Positions 9,192-19,783 of a stretch of 64,000 nucleotides of DNA are shown here, in pieces. The position numbers and the translations under genes are program-made. Where the stretch lies: assembly GCA_001873065.1 (NCBI GenBank), contig MNYM01000003.1:1-64000 (forward strand). The letters run 5' to 3'. Numbering within the stretch: position 1 is the first letter of the stretch; each line of letters opens with the position of its first letter. A model generated the notes under the pieces. That model did not search any database. It was not told the DNA's origin and worked only from the letters and a program-made list of their open reading frames with translations. Origin of the DNA: Flavobacteriaceae bacterium CG2_30_31_66 (lineage in GTDB: Bacteria > Bacteroidota > Bacteroidia > Flavobacteriales > Flavobacteriaceae).

Positions 9192-9566
9192 ATGGAAGTT
9201 ATAGGTAAAGTAAAATTAATTGGCGATGTTCAAACTTTTGGACCTAGTGGTTTTAGAAAAAGAGAATTAGTGGTAACCACTGATGAGCAATATCCACAAA
9301 TGATTATGATTGAATTTCTTCAAGATAAAGCTGATTTATTGAACAACTATAAAGTTGGACAAGACGTTAAAGTTTCAATCAATTTACGTGGTAGAGAATG
9401 GATTAATCCTCAAGGAGAAGCAAAATATTTCAATTCAATCACAGGTTGGAGAATAGAAAGTTTATCGCAAGCTGCACCAAATACACAAAATTTACCCCCT
9501 GTTGATCAATTTCAGCAAGCAACTAGTTTTTCACAAGAAGATCAAGATGACGATTTGCCTTTTTAA
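9192..9566 (+). CDS. DUF3127-like protein with acidic DDDLPF C-terminus
   Basis: MEVIGKVKLIGDVQTFGPSGFRKRELVVTTDEQYPQ...; family name recalled, tail read directly. Confidence 0.75.
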   Translation: MEVIGKVKLIGDVQTFGPSGFRKRELVVTTDEQYPQMIMIEFLQDKADLLNNYKVGQDVKVSINLRGREWINPQGEAKYFNSITGWRIESLSQAAPNTQNLPPVDQFQQATSFSQEDQDDDLPF

Positions 9567-9604
9567 TTAGAAAAGTTAGATTTTAGATAATTACACAAGT
9601 AGAT

Positions 9605-9641
9605 AAAAAAAAGAGAAATCAATATTGATTTCTCTTTTTTT
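9605..9641. terminator. Bidirectional Rho-independent terminator
   Basis: AAGAGAAATCAAT/ATTGATTTCTCTT perfect stem flanked by A- and T-runs between convergent genes. Confidence 0.8.
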
Positions 9642-9685
9642 ATTTAATCTAAAAACGAAGCGCACTAACAAACTAAAAATCTTAT

Positions 9686-9925
9686 TTATTCTTCCTTTTT
9701 AGGCATTGGACCTCTCAAATGAATAATCAATCCATTGAGGAAATTTCTTAAAAATTGGTCTCCACATTCCACATATTTTGGATGGTCTTCATTCCTGAAA
9801 ATTGCACCAATTTCTCCCTTTGTCACTTTAAAATCGACCAAAGCACAAATGTCTATAATATCAGAATCACGCAATTTATGAGCAACTCTTAGTTTTTTAA
9901 AAATGTCGTTGTTTGATAATCCCAT
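9686..9925 (-). CDS. DUF1456-like protein (YehS-like)
   Basis: MGLSNNDIFKKLRVAHKLRDSDIIDICALVDFKVTKGEIGAIFRNEDHPKY; start revised from 9973 to 9925. Confidence 0.8.
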   Translation of the reverse strand: MGLSNNDIFKKLRVAHKLRDSDIIDICALVDFKVTKGEIGAIFRNEDHPKYVECGDQFLRNFLNGLIIHLRGPMPKKEE

Positions 9926-9945
9926 AGTGTCAAAAATACAATTTT

Positions 9946-10569
9946 TTAGTGAACAACTTGAAAAATTGCCCAAGCATAAATCGCAAAACGCACAAATCGA
10001 AATAATCCATAAAAAGCTACATTTTTAAAAGGATATTTAATCATTCCTGCAGTCATACAAGCAATTGAAAAAGGCAATGGTAGCAATGCACCAACCAAAA
10101 TTAAAATGCCTCCCCATTTGCGAGAATTTTTTAGGTTTTTTTCCATTTTTACTTCTAAATAATCTCTTAAAGAGTCAATTTTTAAGGTTAATTTTCCTAA
10201 AAAATAAGAGACTAGTCCTCCAATATATGAAAGTGTTGCTAATATAATTAGATTGAAAATTGGAGTAGCTGTTTTTTTCGTCCAAGCAATAAATAATTCT
10301 GGAGGAATCAATCCTAACAAAGTTTCTGAAATAAAAAAAGTGATTAAAATTCCAATTCTCGAAAAAGTTTCGGTCATGTTTTGCAAAGCTTCATTGATAT
10401 TGAAAACATATTTATTAACCAAAAAAACTAGTAAAACAACCCCAAGAATTGGTAAAAATGCTTTTTTTAAACTCGTCCAAACAAACAAATAAAATCCAGT
10501 TCTATGAAAGTAATGATGCATTAACTTTGCACGATGTGAATTTGTTTTTTTCTTTTTTAGATATTTCAT
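9946..10569 (-). CDS. YqaA/VTT-like integral membrane protein
   Basis: Multiple TM segments, ...KWGGILILVGALLPLPFSIACMTAGMIKYP. Confidence 0.7.
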   Translation of the reverse strand: MKYLKKKKTNSHRAKLMHHYFHRTGFYLFVWTSLKKAFLPILGVVLLVFLVNKYVFNINEALQNMTETFSRIGILITFFISETLLGLIPPELFIAWTKKTATPIFNLIILATLSYIGGLVSYFLGKLTLKIDSLRDYLEVKMEKNLKNSRKWGGILILVGALLPLPFSIACMTAGMIKYPFKNVAFYGLFRFVRFAIYAWAIFQVVH

Positions 10570-10711
10570 AGATGGTTTAAAAAAATTTTAAAAAGGAACA
10601 CAAAAGTACTCACAATCTTTTTGCTAATCACAATCATTTGAAAGATTAACGCTTTTTTAAAATTTATAACTTCCTTATTTTTTCAATTTTCATAATTTGT
10701 ACCTTTGAGAA

Positions 10712-11344
10712 ATGATATGGTTAACTGAAAAAATTGCATTTCCTCCGTATGAAAACACTTCTAGAGAGGGCATTATTGCTTTGGGTGGAGATTTGACAGT
10801 AAAACGTTTAATTTTTGCATATCAAAATGGTATTTTTCCGTGGTTTTCTGAAGGCGATCCTATTGTGTGGTTTTGTCCTAAAAAAAGAATGGTTTTATTT
10901 CCTGATGAATTAAAGATTTCGAAATCAATGAAAAAAATAGTTCAAAAAAATGAATTTCAAATCACTGAAAACAACGCTTTTGAAGAAGTAATTTATCAAT
11001 GCAAAATGATTCGCAGAAAAGACGATTTAGGCACATGGATTACTGACGATATGAAAGAAGCTTACATCAATCTTTATAAAAAAGGGGTCGCAAAATCAAT
11101 TGAAGTTTGGCAAGATAATCAATTAGTTGGGGGCTTGTATGGTGTTGAAATGAACAAAATTTTCTGTGGTGAAAGTATGTTTAGCACGGTTTCGAATGCT
11201 TCAAAATTGGCATTTATATATTTAGCTACCAAAAAACAATATAACTTAATTGATTGTCAAGTTTACAACAAACATTTGGCAAGTTTGGGCGCAAGAGAAA
11301 TTGATAGAACCCGTTTTTTAGACTATTTAAAAAAGTATCAATAA
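10712..11344 (+). CDS. aat: Leucyl/phenylalanyl-tRNA--protein transferase
   Basis: AYQNGIFPWFSEGDPIVWFCPKKRMVLFP; VGGLYGVEMNKIFCGESMFS. Confidence 0.96.
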   Translation: MIWLTEKIAFPPYENTSREGIIALGGDLTVKRLIFAYQNGIFPWFSEGDPIVWFCPKKRMVLFPDELKISKSMKKIVQKNEFQITENNAFEEVIYQCKMIRRKDDLGTWITDDMKEAYINLYKKGVAKSIEVWQDNQLVGGLYGVEMNKIFCGESMFSTVSNASKLAFIYLATKKQYNLIDCQVYNKHLASLGAREIDRTRFLDYLKKYQ

Positions 11345-11345
11345 A

Positions 11346-11370
11346 AAACCTCGCTATTTGAGCGAGGTTT
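11346..11370. terminator. Bidirectional terminator between aat and tsf
   Basis: AAACCTCGCT-ATTTG-AGCGAGGTTT. Confidence 0.8.
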
Positions 11371-11394
11371 CTATTACTTAAAACGTGTATGTTT

Positions 11395-12366
11395 TTATCC
11401 TAAAGTAACTCTTTTAAAACCAGTTACTTCAACATCTCCATACGTTTTAACGTATGAAGCTACATTTTTTTTGTCATCTTTGATAAAAGCTTGGTCTAAC
11501 AAACACAATTCTAAATCTAACGTTGTGTTGTCAGAGATAAAACGTTCTAACTTTCCTGGTAAAATTTTATCCCAGATTTTTTCTGGTTTTCCTTCAGCAG
11601 TCAATTCAGCTTTTGCATCAGCTTCAGCTTGAGCTAAAATTTCATCTGTCAATTGAGCTCTAGAAATATATTTAGGGACATTTTTCAATGTTTTGCCCAA
11701 TCTTGCCAACTCAATGTTGTCTTTCTCGATAACAGCAATTCTTGCTTCAGTTTCAGCAGCCACAAATGCAGGATCAAAATCTTTGTAAGACAATGTTTTT
11801 GCACCCATAGAAGCTACTTGCATAGCTACATCTTTTGACAAAATATCTGCATTTTTAACTGGTGCAGACAATCCAACCAAAGCAGCAATTTTTCCAATGT
11901 GAGTATAAGCACCAACATAAGGAGCACTTACAATTTCGAAAGCAGTGATGTCTAATTTTTCACCAATAACGCCAGTTTGTTCGATTAGTTTATCAGCAAC
12001 TGTCATACCGCCAAAATCAGCCGTTAAGAAAGATTCTTTAGAGTCATGATTGATAGCAATTGCAGCAAACTCTTCAGCCAATGCAACAAACTTTTCATTT
12101 TTTCCAACAAAGTCAGTTTCACAAGCCAAAACGATTGCAACACCTAACGTTTTGTCATCGTTTATTTTAGTTACTGCTACGCCTTCAGTAGAATCTCTAT
12201 CTGCTCTGTTTGCAGCAATTTTTTGACCTTTTTTACGTAAAACGTCAATTGCTTTGTCAAAGTCACCACCAGCTTCAACTAATGCCTTTTTACAGTCCAT
12301 CATTCCAGCTCCAGTAGCTTCTCTAAGATTTTTAACATCAGCAGCACTTACATTTACTGTTTCCAT
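11395..12366 (-). CDS. tsf: Translation elongation factor Ts
   Basis: VKNLREATGAGMMDCKKALVEAGGDFDKAIDVLRKKG. Confidence 0.97.
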   Translation of the reverse strand: METVNVSAADVKNLREATGAGMMDCKKALVEAGGDFDKAIDVLRKKGQKIAANRADRDSTEGVAVTKINDDKTLGVAIVLACETDFVGKNEKFVALAEEFAAIAINHDSKESFLTADFGGMTVADKLIEQTGVIGEKLDITAFEIVSAPYVGAYTHIGKIAALVGLSAPVKNADILSKDVAMQVASMGAKTLSYKDFDPAFVAAETEARIAVIEKDNIELARLGKTLKNVPKYISRAQLTDEILAQAEADAKAELTAEGKPEKIWDKILPGKLERFISDNTTLDLELCLLDQAFIKDDKKNVASYVKTYGDVEVTGFKRVTLG

Positions 12367-12390
12367 GTTATTTTATTTTTTTGGGTTAAA

Positions 12391-13176
12391 TTAAATTGTT
12401 TCTTCGTCAGAAATTTCTACAACTTTCTTAGTTGCAACTACCACTTCCTCTTCTTCACTATCCTCGTCTTTACCTTTATCTTTATCAGATTTTCTGTCAG
12501 ATAAACCTTCTGCAATTGCATCAGTAATGTAAGATAAAACTTTGTCAATAGATTTTGAAGCATCGTCATTTGATGGAATTACAAAATCAACCAATCTTGG
12601 GTCAGAGTTTGTATCAACCATGGCAAAAATTGGGATGTTCAGGTTTTGAGCTTCCGCAACTGCAATGTGTTCTTTTTTGATATCAACTACAAATATTGCA
12701 CCTGGCAAACGAGTCATATCAGCAATTGAACCTAAGTTTTTGTCTAATTTTTCTCTTTGACGATTGATTTGTAATTTTTCTCTTTTTGATAATGCATTAA
12801 AAGAACCGTCTGTTTTCATTCTGTCAATTGAAGACATTTTTTTAACAGCTTTTCTAATTGTTACGAAATTGGTAAGCATTCCACCTGGCCATCTTTCAGT
12901 GATGTAAGGCATGCCAACAGCTTTTGCTTTTTCAGCAACAACGTCTTTTGCTTGTTTTTTTGTTGCTACGAAAAGAACTTTACGTCCAGAGTTTGCAATT
13001 TTTTTCAAAGCTTCTGAAGTTTCTTCTATTTTAGCAGCGGTTTTATACAAATCAATGATGTGAACACCATTTCTTTCTGTATAAATATAAGGAGCCATGT
13101 TTGGGTTCCATTTTCTAGTAAGGTGTCCAAAATGCACACCACTATCTAATAATTCTTGAATGTTTACTTTTGCCAT
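12391..13176 (-). CDS. rpsB: 30S ribosomal protein S2
   Basis: ELLDSGVHFGHLTRKWNPNMAPYIYTERNGVHIIDL. Confidence 0.97.
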   Translation of the reverse strand: MAKVNIQELLDSGVHFGHLTRKWNPNMAPYIYTERNGVHIIDLYKTAAKIEETSEALKKIANSGRKVLFVATKKQAKDVVAEKAKAVGMPYITERWPGGMLTNFVTIRKAVKKMSSIDRMKTDGSFNALSKREKLQINRQREKLDKNLGSIADMTRLPGAIFVVDIKKEHIAVAEAQNLNIPIFAMVDTNSDPRLVDFVIPSNDDASKSIDKVLSYITDAIAEGLSDRKSDKDKGKDEDSEEEEVVVATKKVVEISDEETI

Positions 13177-13369
13177 TTTTATAAATGTGTTTACTTTCTG
13201 TTTTTTTTAATTCAATATATAAGTAGTCTTTTCGAGTCTTATATATTTAGATACTAAACTGTTATTAATTTTTTTGATAACAGTCTCAAAACGATACTTA
13301 AGAAAAGTGAAAAAAGAATAAAGAATAGAGATAATAAAGTCATGTATCTTGTTTCTTTTTTCTGATATC

Positions 13370-13756
13370 TTAACGTTTAGAGAACTGGAATCTTTTACGA
13401 GCTTTTTTCTGACCAAATTTCTTACGCTCTACCATTCTTGGATCACGTGTTAATAAGCCTTCTGGTTTTAAAACCGCTTTGTTTTCAACATTTATTGCTA
13501 CTAAAGCTCTTGTAATTGCCAAACGAATTGCTTCTGCTTGACCAGTTACACCACCTCCAAAAACACTTACTTTAATGTTGTAAGATGTTGTATTTTCAGT
13601 CAACATCAATGGCTGTTGCACTTTATACTGCAAAGAAGCTGTAGTAAAATAATTCTTAAACTCTCTTTTGTTGATAGTAATTGTGCCATCACCATCAGAA
13701 AGATAAATACGAGCAACTGCTGTTTTTCTTCTACCTATTTTGTGTACAGTTTCCAT
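13370..13756 (-). CDS. rpsI: 30S ribosomal protein S9
   Basis: HKIGRRKTAVARIYL...DPRMVERKKFGQKKARKRFQFSKR. Confidence 0.97.
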   Translation of the reverse strand: METVHKIGRRKTAVARIYLSDGDGTITINKREFKNYFTTASLQYKVQQPLMLTENTTSYNIKVSVFGGGVTGQAEAIRLAITRALVAINVENKAVLKPEGLLTRDPRMVERKKFGQKKARKRFQFSKR

Positions 13757-14211
13757 TATTTGTAGTCGTTAAGGTTAATAGCTCTAGGAGTTTGACCTGC
13801 GTGTTTGTGATCAGTTCCTGCATAAGTATACAAGTTTCTGAACAATGCAGCACCTAATTTGTTTTTTGGTAACATTCCTTTTACTGCTTTTTCAATCAAT
13901 CTTGTTGGATCTTTGTCAAACATTTCTGTTGCAGTTAACGATCTTTGTCCTCCAGGATATCCAGTGTGATGGATATAGGTTTTGTCGCCCCATTTTTTTC
14001 CTGTAAGGTTAATTTTTTCTGCGTTGATAACAACCACATTATCTCCACAATCTACGTGAGGAGTATAATTTGGTTTGTATTTACCTCTAATTAGCTTTGC
14101 TACTTTAGAAGCTAGACGACCCAACGATTGACCGTCCGCATCAACCAAAACCCACTCCTTTGTAACGGTAGCGCTGTTTGCTGATACTGTTTTGTAACTT
14201 AATGTGTTCAT
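13756..14211 (-). CDS. rplM: 50S ribosomal protein L13
   Basis: WVLVDADGQSLGRLASKVAKLIRGKYKPNYTPHVDCGDNVVVINAEKI. Confidence 0.97.
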   Translation of the reverse strand: MNTLSYKTVSANSATVTKEWVLVDADGQSLGRLASKVAKLIRGKYKPNYTPHVDCGDNVVVINAEKINLTGKKWGDKTYIHHTGYPGGQRSLTATEMFDKDPTRLIEKAVKGMLPKNKLGAALFRNLYTYAGTDHKHAGQTPRAINLNDYK

Positions 14212-14439
14212 AATTACACTATTAGTTTTTGTTCAATTAATAATTTATTGTTTTCCTTAAAAAAGGAGTGCAAATGTACTGCTTTTTATTTGATTGACAA
14301 ATAGACGTTTAGTTTATTTTAGTGCTTTGAGCACATAAATGATTATTAACATATCATTAAGAGAATAGAAAGTTACTTTTGTCGTAATTTTTTAATAAAA
14401 TTAATTGCTACATTTTATTCATTATTCCAAGTTTTAAAA

Positions 14440-17076
14440 ATGAAATTTGCTTTAAAATTCTTCATCTTACTCTTTTGTTTTTCCATAAAAGTTGCAGCAC
14501 AAGAAGTCACTAAAGAGATGGTTCCAAAGAGAATTTACACCACAAAAAAACTGCAAAAAGCACCCATTATTGATGGTGATATCACTGATGAAGCTTGGAA
14601 TGTCGTTGAATGGTCATCCGATTTTACGGAAAGAGAACCTGACGAAGGAACACCACCAACATATCAAACCTTGTTTAAAGTAATGTATGATTCCAAATAT
14701 TTATACATTGCCATCAAAGCGTTGGATGAACAGCCAGATTTGATTCAACGCAGATTAAGTAGAAGAGATGGTTTTGCTGGTGATAGAGTCAACGTAATTA
14801 TCGATAGTTATCATGACAAACGTACAGCATTTGTGTTTACAATAACTGCAGCTGGCGTAAAAGGCGAAGAAATTGCTTCTCAAAACGGACAAAGTTGGGA
14901 TGAAAGTTGGAATCCTGTTTGGTTTACTAATGCAAAACTGGTTGAATTTGGTTGGACAGCCGAGATGAAAATTCCTTTTAGTCAATTGCGTTTTGGAAAA
15001 TCAAAAGAGCAAATTTGGGGTTTGAATGTCATTCGAAATATTTTCAGATTGAACGAACGCTCCATGTGGCAAAGAATACCAAATAACCAAGCAGGATTTA
15101 TCAGCGAATCAGGAGAATTGCATGGTTTGGTCGATTTAACGCCTCAAAAACAATTAGAAATTCAGCCTTTTACGGTTTTGCAATACGATTCTTATCCAAA
15201 AGAAGGAAATAACCCATACAGAGATGGAAGCGATTTCAAAGCCAATGCTGGTTTGGATGCCAAAATCGGAATTACCAATGATTTGACTTTAGATTTAACC
15301 GTTAATCCTGATTTTGGTCAAGTAGAGGCAGATCCAGGAGCGATTGCTTTGGATGGTTTTCAAATATTTTTTAGAGAACAACGTCCTTTTTTTGTTGAGA
15401 ACAAAAATATTTTTGACTATCAATTTGCCAACGGGAGTGACAATCTATTTTATAGCAGAAGGGTTGGAAGAAACCCGCACAGAGATGCCAATTTAGACAA
15501 CGGAGAGTTTGCTGAAACTCCTTTAAATTCAACTATTTTGGGTGCTGCAAAATTTTCAGGAAAAACACAAAATGGGTGGTCTTTGGGCGTTTTGGAAAGC
15601 GTAACAGGGAATGAATATGCAACCATCAAACAGGTAAATGGCAACACAAGAAAAGAAATTGTTGAACCTTTAACGAACTATTTTGTAACGCGAGTTCAAA
15701 AAGATTTTAACGAACGAAATTCATTTATCGGCGGAATTTTTACTGCTACCAATAGAAATTTGAATGGGAATTTTGACGAACTTCATAAAGCCGCTTATAC
15801 TGGTGGAATTGATTTTCAGCACAATTGGAAGAATAGAGCCTATTTTTTAGACGGAAATATCATCATGAGTCATGTCTTGGGAAGTGCTGAAGCTATTGAA
15901 AACACGCAACGTTCAATCACGCGTTTGTTTCAACGAACAGATGCAACTCACGTTTCTGTTGACCCAACAAGAACTTCATTAACAGGAACTGGAGGAAGAA
16001 TTGAAGCAGGAAAAAATGGTGGTGGAAATTGGCGTTATAATGGCGGATTTATTTGGCGTTCTCCAGAATTAGAACTGAATGATGTTGGTTTTTTAAGAAG
16101 AACTGACGAAATGATTCAGTTTGCAAATGTGAGATATTTGTGGCAAGTTCCTAAGAAAACCTATAGAAATTCCAGTGTAAGTCTCAACCAATCATCAGAA
16201 TATGATTTTCAAGGAAATCTAAATAGAGTGCGTTTAGAATCAGAAGGAAATATCAATTGGAGCAATAATGCCACTTCCAATCTAGGTTTTGGAACTAGTT
16301 TTTCAGCTTATTCAAACGCATTTTTAAGAGGAGGTGACAGATGGAGAATTGCCAATGACAGATATATTTATGGTTCATTTGGTTCTGATAGAAGTAAAAA
16401 ATTCAGTTATTCATTCAATTTTGCGAAAGTTGTAACTGATGAAGCCGTTTTTGACAATTCCAATTTTATTTTAGAATTCAATTATCAACCTATTGATGCA
16501 TTGAATATTTCGCTTCAAAATCAATTGAATATCTCTACAGATCGCGCACAATATGTGCAAACAGTTGATTTTGGAAATAACAAAAGATACATTTTGGGAC
16601 GCATCAAAAACGATGAATCTTCAACGACATTGCGATTTACGTATAGCATCAATCCAAATATGTCTATTCAGTTTTATGGGCAACCTTTTATTTCTAGAGG
16701 ACGTTATTCCGAATTTAATTATGTGAATATTGCTGCTGCAGATCGTTTTACAGAACGTGTGAATTTGTACAATCAAAATCAAATTTCTACAAAAAACAGC
16801 AATGGAAATGACTATTATTCCATTGACGAAAACTTGGACAACACAGAAGATTACCGATTTAACAAACCCGATTTTTCGTTCGTGCAATTCCGTTCGAATT
16901 TGGTAGCAAGATGGGAATACATTCCAGGTTCTGAAATCTTTTTAGTATGGGCGCAAGGTGTTGTTGGGAATGAAAATCCAGAGGCAAGTTTGTCAACTTC
17001 GCTTAGAAATCAGGTATTGAGTAATCGAAAAGAAAATACTTTTTTATTGAAAGTTACATATCGATTTGTGAGATAA
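14440..17076 (+). CDS. DUF5916-like outer-membrane protein with CBM9-like N-terminal domain
   Basis: Signal peptide; APIIDGDITDEAWNVVEWSSDFTEREPDEGTPPTYQTLFKVMYDSKYLYIAIKA; DFGQVEADPGAIALDGFQIFFREQRPFFVEN. Confidence 0.85.
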   Translation: MKFALKFFILLFCFSIKVAAQEVTKEMVPKRIYTTKKLQKAPIIDGDITDEAWNVVEWSSDFTEREPDEGTPPTYQTLFKVMYDSKYLYIAIKALDEQPDLIQRRLSRRDGFAGDRVNVIIDSYHDKRTAFVFTITAAGVKGEEIASQNGQSWDESWNPVWFTNAKLVEFGWTAEMKIPFSQLRFGKSKEQIWGLNVIRNIFRLNERSMWQRIPNNQAGFISESGELHGLVDLTPQKQLEIQPFTVLQYDSYPKEGNNPYRDGSDFKANAGLDAKIGITNDLTLDLTVNPDFGQVEADPGAIALDGFQIFFREQRPFFVENKNIFDYQFANGSDNLFYSRRVGRNPHRDANLDNGEFAETPLNSTILGAAKFSGKTQNGWSLGVLESVTGNEYATIKQVNGNTRKEIVEPLTNYFVTRVQKDFNERNSFIGGIFTATNRNLNGNFDELHKAAYTGGIDFQHNWKNRAYFLDGNIIMSHVLGSAEAIENTQRSITRLFQRTDATHVSVDPTRTSLTGTGGRIEAGKNGGGNWRYNGGFIWRSPELELNDVGFLRRTDEMIQFANVRYLWQVPKKTYRNSSVSLNQSSEYDFQGNLNRVRLESEGNINWSNNATSNLGFGTSFSAYSNAFLRGGDRWRIANDRYIYGSFGSDRSKKFSYSFNFAKVVTDEAVFDNSNFILEFNYQPIDALNISLQNQLNISTDRAQYVQTVDFGNNKRYILGRIKNDESSTTLRFTYSINPNMSIQFYGQPFISRGRYSEFNYVNIAAADRFTERVNLYNQNQISTKNSNGNDYYSIDENLDNTEDYRFNKPDFSFVQFRSNLVARWEYIPGSEIFLVWAQGVVGNENPEASLSTSLRNQVLSNRKENTFLLKVTYRFVR

Positions 17077-17104
17077 TATTAGTTCAAAATTTTGAGTTTA
17101 TAAT

Positions 17105-19762
17105 TCAAAATTTGTACTTTAACTCAAATAAAAATACTCTTGGAATGGTAAAAACTTGGTTAGAAAAAAGTATATTATTATTGAATGAATTCCTAATAAT
17201 TACACCATTATTAAAAATGTTTCTAAAGTTTAAGCTATAGGAAAGTTTGCTATTTGGTTTTGCATAGCCTAAATAAAGATTTTGTAAAGTATAACTTTGA
17301 CTGATATTGCTAAAATTGTTCACAAAATGAGTGGAAAAATCGGTTTTAAAAGTAAAGTTCTTCAATAATTTAGAATCAAAATTTAAAGAGAATATGTTTT
17401 CAGTAGATTTTGAATCTTCCTCAGATTTTACTCTAAAACTACTATGTTTATATTTTAAATTAAGATGAGTTTTATCACCTATTTTTAGTTTCCATTTACC
17501 ACTAAAACTGTATTCAATTGATTTAAGAAAGCTCAGTTCTTTGTTAATAATTTGATTAAATTTAAGCCATTCTAAATCCATTCCAAATTCTAGGCTAGAT
17601 TTATGAAAAATTAATCCAAATTCTGAATTTACACTTAGATTTTCTTCTGGAAAATTAAGTATATCTGGCGTATTCAATCTATTTATTCCATTTTGTAAAA
17701 TACTGTTATTTTCTACTGGATTGTTGATGCTGTAATCAATTGAAGTATCAATAAAATAATCATCCATATTTTTATAGTCACTAAAATAGAGACTAAAATT
17801 ATGTGAACGAGTATCTGTAAGGTTAGGATTTCCTTGTAAAACTGAGTTAAATCCGGTTATCCATAAATTTTCTATGTAACTTAAATCACTTAAATATCTA
17901 TTGGTAAAGTCATACTCAAAATCTAAATTAATATCATCTTCGATTTTAAAATTAATATCTAATTTAGATTCAATAAATAGATTTGTACTTTCAATATGCG
18001 CACGTCTAAATTGATAATAATGTGGTTTAGCCTCTAAGATGAATTCAATTTTTCCTACTTTAGATTTTAATCCAAAACCTGCATTTAAATCAAAGAGAGT
18101 TATTGGAATATTATTACTAATTTCAGTAAAATCATTCATTAAATTATTTGCAAAAACCTGACTGATATCATTTCTAATTTTAGAGTCTTTATAATTCAAT
18201 CCAATATTATAAAACAAGTGAAAATATCTACTTGCTAACCAATAATCTTTTACTAAAAAGTAAAAATTTTGAGAGTTAATATCATTTTTCTGATTTATTT
18301 CATACACCGATGACTGTGATATTGGCAAGTATTCTTGCAAAAAAATAGCATTACTAGACCACTTATCAATAGAATTTAAATTGCTAATACTATGATAAAA
18401 CGCTAAACCCATGGTATGCTTATCATTCACTTTAAAATATCCTTCTAAATTATGAGAAAAACTCTCATTTTTGCCACTTGTTTTAGTAAAAAATTCATTA
18501 GTGTTTGCTGAGCTTGATAAAGATTCTGCTGATATATTTGAAATATTTTTTAAAAAATTGACAGTATACATCCATTTTTGAACACCATTGGGATTGTAGT
18601 CAAATTTAATGTTGAACATTGCAGCATTGGCATTTGTATCACCTAGATCATCTCTAGTTTCAATAATTGGCACATTGCCTAAATATTCTCTTATTGATGA
18701 TGATTTATTAATAATATCATTATTTGAATAGATGGCATATCCACTAATAGTAAATTTTTTATTAAATTCTTTCTGAAAATTAAGTGCTGAAAATCTTGTA
18801 GTAGATTTAAAACGTTCTTGATTGTTTGATGCTAAAGACAATAAATTGTTAGATAAATTACTTTTCTTAAATAGATTACTAGAGCCGCCAACTAATCTAG
18901 TTAAATCACTGAAACTTATACTACTGTTATTGAAATTATTGACATCTCCAATAAAACTAATATTTGATGCAGGATTATACTTGAATAATGAAGTATGAAA
19001 ACTGTAAAATTCTTCAAGTCCAACTCCAATACCAGTTTCTATATCACCAAAAGCAAAATCTTTTTTATCTTCTTTTAAGATGACATTTAAAGCCAGATCT
19101 TCATTATCTGATAGATTTCTTAACAATTCAGATTCTTTATAGTCAGAGATAACCTCTATTTTAGCCATCGCATCAGCAGGTATATTTTCGATAGCTAATT
19201 TTGTATTCCCATCAAAAAAAAGTTTCCCTTCAACCAACAATTTTGTTACAGTTTTCCCTTGAATTTTAATGATATTGTCTTCAACCTTAATACCTGGCAA
19301 CTTTTCAAGAACATCTTTCATTTTAAATTCATTTCCATTGGTAAAAGCCGCTAAATTATAAGTAATAGTATCCTTATTTTTTTCGATAGGCTGATATTTA
19401 TAATTAATTACAACTTCGTCTAAACTCTCATTTCTTATTTTTAGAATAATGTTGTAGTCAAACCTATTTTCTAACAATAAAACTTCTTTAGTTATTGCAT
19501 AATATCCTATATGCGAGATGCTAAATGTATAAGAAATGCCCTTTTCTAATTGAAGTTGATAAATCCCATCTTCATTTGATATGGCATAGGTTGTTTTATA
19601 TTTTTCTTGGGTAGGCTTGGCTATTAAAGTTACGTTTGGAATGGATTGTTGTAAACTATCAGTAACTATACCTTTTATAATTATTGCATTATTTTGAGCA
19701 AAATTTAATGAACTTAATAATATAAAGAAAAAAAAGAAGCCATTTTTAAAATTCATCAGCAA
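17105..19762 (-). CDS. Outer-membrane beta-barrel / TonB-dependent receptor-like protein with carboxypeptidase-regulatory-like N-domain
   Basis: Signal peptide, IKGIVTDSLQQSIPNVTLIAKPT...; YNLAAFTNGNEFKMKDVLEKLPGIKVEDNIIKIQGK; C-terminal aromatic residue (YKF). Confidence 0.85.
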   Translation of the reverse strand: MLMNFKNGFFFFFILLSSLNFAQNNAIIIKGIVTDSLQQSIPNVTLIAKPTQEKYKTTYAISNEDGIYQLQLEKGISYTFSISHIGYYAITKEVLLLENRFDYNIILKIRNESLDEVVINYKYQPIEKNKDTITYNLAAFTNGNEFKMKDVLEKLPGIKVEDNIIKIQGKTVTKLLVEGKLFFDGNTKLAIENIPADAMAKIEVISDYKESELLRNLSDNEDLALNVILKEDKKDFAFGDIETGIGVGLEEFYSFHTSLFKYNPASNISFIGDVNNFNNSSISFSDLTRLVGGSSNLFKKSNLSNNLLSLASNNQERFKSTTRFSALNFQKEFNKKFTISGYAIYSNNDIINKSSSIREYLGNVPIIETRDDLGDTNANAAMFNIKFDYNPNGVQKWMYTVNFLKNISNISAESLSSSANTNEFFTKTSGKNESFSHNLEGYFKVNDKHTMGLAFYHSISNLNSIDKWSSNAIFLQEYLPISQSSVYEINQKNDINSQNFYFLVKDYWLASRYFHLFYNIGLNYKDSKIRNDISQVFANNLMNDFTEISNNIPITLFDLNAGFGLKSKVGKIEFILEAKPHYYQFRRAHIESTNLFIESKLDINFKIEDDINLDFEYDFTNRYLSDLSYIENLWITGFNSVLQGNPNLTDTRSHNFSLYFSDYKNMDDYFIDTSIDYSINNPVENNSILQNGINRLNTPDILNFPEENLSVNSEFGLIFHKSSLEFGMDLEWLKFNQIINKELSFLKSIEYSFSGKWKLKIGDKTHLNLKYKHSSFRVKSEEDSKSTENIFSLNFDSKLLKNFTFKTDFSTHFVNNFSNISQSYTLQNLYLGYAKPNSKLSYSLNFRNIFNNGVIIRNSFNNNILFSNQVFTIPRVFLFELKYKF

Positions 19763-19783
19763 ACAATCATCATAATAGTTTTA

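Noticed and set aside
13207-13416. 69-aa minus-strand ORF
   Set aside because: Overlaps the rpsI 3' end and an AT-rich intergenic leader; no domain signal
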